This document shows, in pieces, positions 30,393-38,554 of a stretch of DNA of 38,554 bases. This DNA comes from Rodentolepis nana (lineage: Eukaryota > Platyhelminthes > Cestoda > Cyclophyllidea > Hymenolepididae), in NCBI GenBank assembly GCA_900617975.1, contig UZAE01012521.1, positions 1-38,554 on the forward strand. Direction: 5' to 3'. Every line of letters begins with the position of its first letter. Positions within the stretch are counted from its first letter, which is position 1. Below the pieces are notes generated by a model that saw only the letters and a program-made list of their open reading frames with translations, had not been told where the DNA came from and did not search any database. The position numbers and the translations under genes were made by a program.

Positions 30393-31798
30393 TTTGCCCT
30401 CACCCTGTTTCTTAATTGTAACGCATTGGCGCGGCATTTTGGAATTAGCTCGTATTTTTGTGGAATGCCCGCCAATCTCAGCGCATAGTTGTTGGCATCT
30501 TGGCAGGCTGCGGCGAGGGTGATACAACAGTGGTCACGAAAATAAAATTACTCTCCTACTATTTTATTTCCCTCTTCAAACATGGGTATTTCTAGAGATG
30601 TTCTAAAGGTGGGGGAGGGGGGGGGGTGGGGCGATTGGTTGAAACATATTAATTACAAGTCCGGTAAATGTCAGAGAGATGGCTTGAAAGCATATTGATT
30701 TTCACGATATCAAATGGTTATTCTTCGTATGACTCGAGGTTTCACATTGTGTATTACTTATCCACCTAGTAGCTAAAGTTCTGGAATACAAATTTCGCGA
30801 TATGTTACCTGGATAACAGGACGATTTGCAATTGTCATTTTACCACTTTAATTAATCGCTTACGCCAAGTCTCTGAAGGTAGCATGAATTCACACGATAC
30901 TAAGCTGCTTAAAGAGCTTTAATATTTCAACGCCGGGGTTAGTAAACTTTTGACCTTAATAGGTCTCAATTGACAATGTTCACTTAGTTGAGAATCGATA
31001 CTACTCTCCCATTGTTATATTTCATATTTACGTGGCACTTACGTCAAGATTAGGGGACTTGGAAGCAGAAAGTGAGATGTAAAATGAACTACAAGTTTAA
31101 TAAGACCTCAATTATGTCAATGTTATTATGTACTGATTTCAAGACTGGGTCTATAAGAATGGTTGAGCACAATTTTCCACCACTTTCATTACCCAACCAC
31201 TCATAGAGTACACTTTTAGGTTGCAAATTCATGAAATAGCGATACTAGTGAACGTATAGTTTGAGCTGGTGATGAATTAAACGTGTATACTAGCAGCATT
31301 CCATTAAATTAGTAACCATTAATCATTTAACGCCCGAATTATTTCCTTTTTTAAAAATGCACTCAATCGAACTCACACGTGTCTCACAGAGCAGACTGTT
31401 GCCCGAAGATGTGATGAGTTTTGGTGGAGTATTAAGCGAAGGCTATATAGACCCGTATAAAACATGTTTCAAACGGCAATAGTGCGCCTTCTTTCACGCG
31501 TCTAGTACCACAATGGAGCTTATTTCGAAAGAGGAACATATGATCCTGTGGTTGTTAAAAGGTTAATTATTGTTCCTCAGAAGCACATTTGTGCCAATAA
31601 TATTTGGGAGTGAATTGATTTAACCAAAAATATCACCATTTATTCGTTTTTAAATAAATAATCAACCTCATGAAGCCAACTATGAAGACACAATTGTTAC
31701 CAACAAGATTGGATTGCCCTAATGTGAAGTGGTCAGTCAGAGACGATCAGTTTCCACAGCCTCATCCACTTAACCTAGAGATCAACATTTTATGAAAG
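30393..31798. other. Spacer with a GC-rich patch
   Basis: Contains a locally GC-rich patch at about 30420-30535 and a G-run near 30610-30626. Two TATA-like strings (CTATATAGACC and GTATAAAAC) lie near 31442-31463. I recognise no gene. Confidence 0.55.
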
Positions 31799-31814
31799 CT
31801 CGTAAGGCCCATCA

Positions 31815-32211
31815 TTTATTTATTTATTACTATTAATACTATTATGAAGAATTAATTTATTTCAAATGTCAGGCGTTTTGATAGTTATCATTAGCCCTTT
31901 AGTTGACTTCAGGCTTCACAGAGGGGAGTAGGAACACCAAAGTGAAAAAAATTCGAGAGATAGGAGGAACAGAAGGGTGTTTCAAAGACGTTAAAGAGAC
32001 AGACACAAAGGTAGAAAAAGGTGAGGTGAGTACTGTGAAAGTTTTGGAATATGGCATAAAGTAAGGTGATGGTAGTTTGAAGTGAGAAGTCAACTGCCGG
32101 TTTAGTTCTGGTAGTTTGAAGTGAGAAGTCAACTGCCGGTTTATACACTGTTTTGCCGTACGAGTATACGTTGCCCAGGGTGCACCGCGTGAAGGTAAGT
32201 CTATCTCACAC
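31815..32211 (-). repeat. SINE-like repeat copy 11 with 16-bp target-site duplication
   Basis: Complete minus-strand copy including a long AT-rich tail (TTTATTTATTTATTACTATT and on to 31855). The flanks CTCGTAAGGCCCATCA at 31799-31814 and 32212-32227 are identical over 16 bp. The unit around TTTGAAGTGAGAAGTCAACT is duplicated in tandem (about 32070-32145). Confidence 0.95.
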
Positions 32212-32227
32212 CTCGTAAGGCCCATCA

Positions 32228-33129
32228 AAAAAACAAAAATAAATCAAGCCTCCAATTAAAATTATGAAGTGCGTGATTACAAATTTGCGATTTCATTGCT
32301 TGATGTGGTATGTTTGCTCCTTTAAGTGGGCTAATTTTAGAATGAAGGAGCTTTTGGTCTACAAGTCACATTCTTTTCTGCGAAACATTCGTTAAAAGTA
32401 CGCGCTTTAGCCACGTGTTGCATTGACGCACGTGCCCATGAAGTGGTAAGACATTTAAGGCGAAATTCAAATCAAAGCACTTGACTCCATTCAACTTATC
32501 AAATTATCACGTGATTAATCAAGTTCATAAATTTTAAATAATTATAATGTTAGTGAATTTATAAGTATGGCTCAATTCCCCTATCAGCTGACCAATAATT
32601 GCAGGGGATCAATTAGTGAGGAAATATCAGCCTTTGCATAGGGAATCGGATCAAATTCCAATCATCCTTAATTCTAGAATTCGCAGTGAAATTGTATTCG
32701 TGTGAGTGAGTGAATGCACAATCCGTTTTATCTTAATCAAAAGTCCGCCAAAAATTGATTAATTTTGAATGCACGCTTTCTACTGCTATTGGACGATTAT
32801 AAACCGGTTTAGAATAGCGAAAAAAGAAAAGAAAAAAAGGCAAATATATGTTATCCTACAAAGGAGGCATAAAAGTTACTTAATTAGGGAATAACAAAGA
32901 AAAATTGATGCACCTTCGAGGTCTATATGCCTCTATGGATGGCAATTACAAGTTCATTATTTTCGCGTGGTGAATAAAGAAAGATCATTGTGTTCTGAGT
33001 TAAAGTGACATGTTCCACTGAGATGCTCTTTGCAAACTGCATCCCTACACATTTCAATGGGAGTTCACTTAACTGAGAAGACCCTGCATTCATACTCTGG
33101 AACCCTCCCCACCCCAAATCCGCTGCTTA
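32228..33129. other. Spacer between repeat copies 11 and 12
   Basis: AT-rich, 0.9 kb. No motif, RNA or open frame worth calling was seen. Confidence 0.6.
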
Positions 33130-33408
33130 ATTAACGATCTTTGGACTTCACAGAGGGGAGGAGCTTCAAATCCAAAAAAATTCTAGAGGAGCGAACAGAG
33201 GAATGATTCACAGATGATATCAAGAGTCACAAAGGAAGAGAAAAAGGAAAGGTACGGTGAGTACTGTGGAGGTGGTCGAATATGACATACAATAGCAGCA
33301 TGATATTTTGAAGTGAAAAGTCAACTGCCGGTTTATCAACTTTTTGGCCGCATGAACATGCGTTGCCCAGGGTGCACCGCGTGGAGGTAAGTCTATCACC
33401 CACTCTTT
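33130..33408 (-). repeat. SINE-like repeat copy 12, 3' end lost
   Basis: Minus strand. The left end starts inside the element (CTTTGGACTTCACAGAGGGG), lacking the hairpin and tail. The head is intact: GTTGCCCAGGGTGCACCGCG then TGGAGGTAAGTCTATCACCC. Confidence 0.9.
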
Positions 33409-34522
33409 AAGGAATATATTAGCTTACATATAATTGACTGCTAATTAAATTATCTCTTGGTCGGTTGCTTGCTGCTGTGATAATGAGACTTCAATGTTTG
33501 CCTAACTTCTATAAAGGCGAACACTGAAATCTTATAAGTGGTAGAAGATTGCGAGTTTTGCTCGGATGCAACAAAGAACCTGAATAGAATTTTGCTCTAA
33601 AGCATCAAATCTGGCCATTTGATTTCAAAGACACCTTTCACCTTGCAAAAAATCCCATAACCAACGACTATTCAAACTGATCAGTCGATGAATCGAAAAT
33701 AAGTAAAATCTGAACTTCCTTAGGTCGCGATTAGGGTTTTGGCTAACTTTTGAAGTCGTGGTTTGCTCTATTTGCAATCTACTTTCAACCATTTAAAAGA
33801 AATTAATACGAATTCGTATGTCCTGTAATTGGGTTGCAATTATAAAATTCATCGCAGATTTTTCGAAATCAATTTAATTTTAATTAGATTTCACAAATTA
33901 TTTTTCATTTGCCATTTTTTTATTATCCCTACTTTGAATCAGTTGGAAATTGCTCTTCAGTTAGTAACCGGGGAAGTGGAATTCCGTTCACAAAATGGAG
34001 TCAGGTGACTTGAAGTGGACAGGTTGTATGGAATATGGAAAAATTGATGCTGGGTCAATGGGGTCTGACTGATCGAGTGTTTGCCATCGCCTGTTCCAAT
34101 CATTTATTCTATCTAAAATCATAACCACTCGCCTCCCCCCCCCCCCCCTAAATCCCATTCTCTAAACCCCCACCCCTCCCCCACTTTATTTAAGCATTCT
34201 GTAAACCTCTTATCTCCAACCTGTTGTAAGGAATTTGAATGGTGATGGTTTAGCTAGACCGCTTTAGATAATTCGATCAACCATACTTACCTGAAACAGG
34301 ACAATGGAAAGTACAATTAGATAAAAAAAATATATGCGAAAATAATTTTATTACATAATGGCCTTGCTTTACCCCAGGGAACTGAAATGTATATATATAT
34401 GCGACATCATCGAGGGCATTAATTCTCTTCAAACGAGAATTCTTTAGGGGATTAAATAATAAGCGCTAATTAACATTAATAGGAAAATTCATAAAAGTTG
34501 CAGATAAAATGGATAGAAAGTG
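33409..34522. other. Spacer between repeat copies 12 and 13
   Basis: AT-rich, with a C-rich tract at 34133-34190 (C-run of about 13 then CCCCCACCCCTCCCCCA). No gene was recognised. Confidence 0.6.
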
Positions 34523-34835
34523 ACAATTTATTGCAAATGGAGGTTTTTATTGTGATGGTTACCATTATCCCCCTAGTTGACTTCGGGCTTCCCAAAATCA
34601 TAAAAAGTGGAGTGGAGGGAACAGAAGAATGGAAAACAGATGTAAGTGAGGCAGACACAAAGGTAGATGAAAGGTGAGGTGAGTACTGTGGAAGTTGTGG
34701 AATATGACATACAGAGGGTTGATGGTAGTTTGAAGTGAGAAATCAATCGCCAGTTTATTGACTTTTATGGCATTTGAGTATACGTTGCTCAGGGTGGGCA
34801 GGGTGTACCATGTGAAAGCAAGTCTATCATCCACC
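34523..34835 (-). repeat. SINE-like repeat copy 13
   Basis: Diverged minus-strand copy: TTGCAAATGGAGG at the tail side, GTTGACTTCGGGCTTCC, AGGTGAGGTGAGTACTGTGG, and the head with a small duplication (CAGGGTGGGCAGGGTGTACC). The splice-donor motif in the head has decayed to GAAAGCAAGTC. Confidence 0.88.
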
Positions 34836-35186
34836 TGGAAGTTCATGATTTTGAAAGGGATTCTGGGTTGGTTACTTATTGCGAAGTCATTGAAAATTTT
34901 AATAGTCAAGATATCCTATTGTAAATATATTTTGGTTGTACAATGTAAAGTGAGAGACGTGGTGCTTCTTCTGGATTTCAACTTGCCAATAAGCCAAATG
35001 AAGATACCATTAGTTTTGTTACTAAAGTAACTGTAGAAAGAGTGGTAAGATCTGTGCTACTACATATCAGGAATTCTTTTGGAGAGACTCCAGATGAATA
35101 GAAAGTTGTAGGTAAATAGGGCTAAAATAGTTCGAACACGGAGGTACCGTAAACTGGGCACTGAACACATTTACAGTGCACCTCTC

Positions 35187-35265
35187 AGGCGCCAGATTCA
35201 AGCGAGAGCTTTCTGAGAATTTTAATACTCAAATGAGGGCGTGGGTTCGAATTCCAAAGCTGACA
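35187..35265 (+). pseudogene. tRNA-Leu(CAA)-like relic
   Basis: The 3' half resembles a nuclear tRNA-Leu. AGGCGCCAGATTCAAG holds the anticodon stem start and a CAA anticodon. A possible intron follows, then a long variable arm (ACTCAAATGAG) and GCGTGGGTTCGAATTCC, with a perfect B box. The end GCTGACA resembles the acceptor strand. The 5' half does not pair with it, the A box is unrecognisable, and there is extra sequence before the variable arm. So it is a dead or partial copy. It ends 39 nt before repeat copy 14. Confidence 0.5.
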
Positions 35266-35304
35266 TCCTTTTCCCTTCTCCACTCTCCAACATAACCAAC
35301 CACT

Positions 35305-35660
35305 GGGGTGTGCGATAGATTTACCTCTGCGTGGTTCACCCTCGGCAACGTATACTCAAACGCCAAAAAAGTCGATAAACTGGCAACTGATTTCTCACTT
35401 CAAACTACCATCAACCCTCTGTATGTCATATTCCACAACTTCAACAGTACTCCACACCCCTTTTTCACCACCCTTGTGTCTGCCTCTCTTTCATCGGTGA
35501 ATCACGCTTCTTTTCGCCTCCCCCCACCCCATCTTCTTTTTGTGACTTTGATGTTCCTCCCATCTGTGAAGCCCAGTGTCAACTGAATGGCTAAGGGCCA
35601 ATGCTAAATATCATAATGCCTGCCACTTGAAATAATCATGATAATAGCAATAATAATATT
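35305..35660 (+). repeat. SINE-like repeat copy 14
   Basis: Plus-strand copy: GGGGTGTGCGATAGATTTACC, GTGGTTCACCCTCGGCAACG, the CT-rich middle, and GCCACTTGAAATAATCATG with an AT-rich tail of AATA units. Flanks ACCAACCACT and GCCAACAACT are a weak possible target-site duplication. Confidence 0.9.
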
Positions 35661-36548
35661 AAGCCAACAACTTGAAATCTTCAAGGTCAGTGAATATAAA
35701 AATCGGATCCAATGTCACCTTTTGTTGTGAGAATATTACTTTCTCTCTTGTTTGCCTGCTTGCGTAAACATACGCCCACGAAGCAGAGCGTATGAAATTT
35801 ATCCGGGTTGGCCAACACACCTCACCAAGACATCGATATCTATTCACAAGAGCGAGAGGTTATTGGTATGCTAATTAACTTAGCATTTTGACGCACATAT
35901 TGGCTACAAAATCTCCTCATAAAACATGCAACCCAATGAATAACTCTTCTTATGAAATTAATTTACAAGCTATGTAGGCTTATATGAACATTTAAGTCAA
36001 AATTTCTCGCTCTTCATCACTTTAAAATATACTGTAGAACTCACCATTTAGTGTCTTTTAAAACCTAAACACGACAATTTAAAGTAATTTTTCTAACCAA
36101 ACAATGTAATTTTCAAATAAATTTTATCAATGATAGGTCGGGTAAAGGTTTTATAAAGGCAATTTTACGTAATTTACTTTACCAATCAAATAGTTCTCAC
36201 CGCAGATAGAAAACCGTTTGAAATCCTGTGGCGAAGTGATCTTTAAAACACAGATGTGTGAATTTCTTTATGCGTGTGAGTCGAATTATTGATCATTTCA
36301 AATGGCGTGCAGAAAGCGATATTAGGGCACGGCACAATTCTGAAACTATTGGGTTAGCAACTAAGTCATTACCGTTTTTGTTGACGGATTTACTCTATAC
36401 TTACTTTTGTTTTGTTAACGTGGCCAGAGCATCTAACCTATATTTTTTTCTTACTCTATGGGTTTCTAGGTTAATTAGTAAAAAATTTTTTTGTTTAGTT
36501 CTTTAGTTTTGTTTTTATCCCAATTTAAAAATGAAATAACAGGACGTG
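35661..36548. other. Spacer before the mariner
   Basis: AT-rich. It should contain the mariner 5' end, but I could not identify a terminal inverted repeat or TA target pair. The open frame 36258-36506 has no recognisable motif. Confidence 0.55.
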
Positions 36549-37525
36549 CACTTCCGACACATTTTATTGTATTACTTCCGAAAAGGCAAGAACGCATCGC
36601 AAGCACAAAAGAAGTTATGTGCCGTATATGGAGATGAAGCCGTGAGGAAGAAAGGGAGTGTCGAAATTGGTTTGAAAGATTTCATTCCGGTGATTTTTCA
36701 CTGAAAAATTCACAACGATCTGGCCGCCCAGTCGAAGTGGATGAAACCCATATCAAGGCCATTATCGATTCAGATCGTCACAGCACAACACGAGATATTG
36801 CAGAGAAGCTCAATGTGTCGCATACATGCATTGAAAAAAATGAAAAACCGTTGGTTATGTCAAGAAACTTGATTTATGGATCCCTCACCAGTTAATGGAA
36901 ATTCATTTGACGCAACTGATCAGCATCTGTGATTCGCTACTGAAACGCAATGAAGAACCTAGTTACTGGCGACGAAAAGTGGATAGTTTATAACAATGTT
37001 ACTCGCAAGAGATCATGGGTGAAGCAAGATCAACCACCCCAAACAGTATCAAAAGCAGAGATTCACCAAAAAAAGATTATGCTGTCAGTCTGGTGGGGGG
37101 ATCACAAAGGAATTTTGTGTTTTGAACTCATGCCGCAGAACCAAACGACTAATTCAAATGTGTATGTTGAAGAACTCGAAAAACTGAAGGATGCAATTGA
37201 AGATAAGCGGCCGGCATTATCAAATCGGCGGAAGGGTGTTGTTTTCCATCATGATAACGCAAGGCCCCCCCACACATCTTTGGTTACTCGGCAAAAATTA
37301 TTGCAACTGGGTTGGGATGTTTTGTCACACCCACCATATAGCCCTGACCTTGCGCCTTCGGATTACCACTTGTTTCGTTCCATGCAAAACTCTTTAAATG
37401 GTAACATTTGTAACAACGCGGATGATGTCGGATCACACCTAATTCAGTTTTTTAATAGCAAAGACCAGACATTTTACGAACGGGGAATTTTTACTCTGCC
37501 AGAACGATGGATAAAGGTCATCTAA
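36549..37525 (+). pseudogene. mariner transposase pseudogene, cecropia-type
   Basis: Tc1/mariner DNA transposase, which cuts and pastes at TA sites, here decayed. Homology runs in four segments in three frames: HFRHILLYYFRKGKNASQAQ (from 36549); ECRNWFERFHSGDFSLKN and RSGRPVEVDE (from 36656); VGYVKKLDLWIPHQLMEIHL (from 36850); and KNLVTGDEKWIVYNNVTRKR onward (from about 36952). This needs at least three frameshifts, and the start codon is missing. The catalytic Asp residues remain: TGDEKW, FHHDNARP and APSDYHLF. Between the second and third there are 35 residues rather than 34, because a C-run adds one Pro. It ends LPERWIKVI and stop, slightly short of the family. The GDEKWIVYNN and YSPDLAPSDY strings place it in the cecropia group. 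It cannot be autonomous. Confidence 0.95.
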
Positions 37526-38289
37526 CTGATGAAAACTTTTGTGAGTAAAGAGGCACTTAAAATGAAAGTTTACTCATTTAGCATCAAGAGCTAGTTTTGC
37601 CCTTCAGACTTTGCTTTGATCAGAAAAATATGACTTAAAAGATAACTATTTATTTTAAATTAAACTAAGTATATGGCTTTTTGTCAAACCCACAAAGAGT
37701 TTCTCCATCACGTATAATTCTGTGAAATATTCGCATTTCTCTTGCAAACAATAATTCAAATATCTGAGAGCGAATTAATTTCTCCAAATGTAATTTAATT
37801 AGTAAATACAAATAAATTAACTATCTCAACTTCAGAACAACTTTTTCTAATTGCAGTCTCGCACCAATCCTGTACCTAGTTTACAAAGTTGTATTTACGT
37901 CGAAAGCGAAGACTTTTTGAATGTGTGTCTTAATTTTTTAATTTCAAAAATTTTATTAGTAACTCTCGATTGGATTTTGAATTGACATTCTTTGTTTTTT
38001 CCCGTATGTTTTACGTCATTGTTAAACTGGAACAAAGTACACCATTGGAACCTCTACTGTGATGATGAAATTTTAAATTCTGTACAAACAGTAAGAGAAA
38101 ATTCAAAATGGTCAAAAGTAAATTAAATTTAAGTTAGATCCTTGTGTGATTGGGCACAAACATTTTGTGGTGAAGAGCAGTTGAGAAGGGGGATGATTTG
38201 CGTAAGATTTGTGGCTTTATTGGCGAATAAGTAAAGGATTAGATTGAATATGCTCATTTTATACTTTATCACCTCGTAGTCCAGATCAA
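37526..38289. other. Spacer after the mariner
   Basis: AT-rich. It should hold the mariner 3' end, but I found no inverted partner of any sequence upstream. No gene was recognised. Confidence 0.6.
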
Positions 38290-38554
38290 TTTATTATTTA
38301 TATCAAATGGCAGGCGTTTTGAAAGTTACCATTAGCCCTGGAGCTGACTTCGGGGCTACACAGTGAAGAGGAGGAACATCAAAGTGACAAAAAGTCGAGA
38401 GGGGAGACAGAATAATGATTCACAGATGTAAAAGAGACAGATAGACAGACAGACAGACACAAAGGCATACAAAGGTAAAATGAGTACTGTGAAGGGATCG
38501 AATATGACAAATAATCGGGCCACAGAAGTTTGAAGTCAGAAGTCAACTGCCGAT
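38290..38554 (-). repeat. SINE-like repeat copy 15, cut by the window edge
   Basis: Minus-strand copy: ATTTATATCAAATGGCAGGC, GAGCTGACTTCGGGGCTACA, an expanded AGAC microsatellite (about 38434-38459), and GTCAACTGCCGAT at the edge. Its head lies beyond the window. Confidence 0.93.

Noticed and set aside
36258..36506. An 82-codon open frame before the mariner
   Set aside because: There is no recognisable motif, and the hydrophobic AT-rich composition is typical of random frames. It does not join the transposase frame.

Overview
This is AT-rich nuclear DNA from an animal. It has two multi-exon genes with GT-AG introns on the minus strand, a decayed mariner transposon, and many copies of one dispersed retroposon-like repeat. 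A flatworm or another lophotrochozoan is my best guess, but nothing in the window fixes the phylum.

Layout, left to right. (1) About 77-9404, minus strand: an EPS8-family gene, an actin-regulatory adaptor. I traced 11 exons whose phases all agree: a PTB domain, the conserved EPS8 middle domain, an SH3 domain, a long low-complexity insert (His/Cys cluster, Pro-rich, basic, 22-serine run), and the start of the C-terminal region. The gene runs off the left edge. (2) About 9405-14434: gene-poor spacer that must hold the EPS8 5' end and the collagen 3' UTR; it carries two repeat copies. (3) 14435-22311, minus strand: a complete fibrillar collagen of the type V/XI class, 18 exons, 5025 nt of CDS, 1674 residues. 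It has a signal peptide, a TSPN domain, a minor helix, an uninterrupted 338-triplet (1014-residue) major helix, an RTKR processing site and a COLFI C-propeptide. (4) About 22312-36548: 14 kb with no convincing gene, densely seeded with the repeat family, plus a tRNA-Leu-like relic. (5) 36549-37525, plus strand: a mariner transposase pseudogene of the cecropia type with at least three frameshifts. (6) From there to the right edge: spacer, then another repeat copy cut by the window end.

The most unusual item is the repeat family, with fifteen copies or fragments in 38.5 kb. It is about 320-400 bp long with a G-rich head, a polypyrimidine middle, a hairpin near the 3' end and an (ATAAAT)-like tail. 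Three copies have convincing 13-16 bp target-site duplications, as expected of a SINE moved by LINE machinery, yet I see no clear tRNA, 7SL or 5S promoter in the head. Read antisense, the element carries two consensus 5' splice sites, and the copy in an EPS8 intron is in that orientation.

The two genes are not an operon and share no pathway that the sequence shows. One product is a cytoplasmic actin/signalling adaptor, the other a secreted matrix protein.
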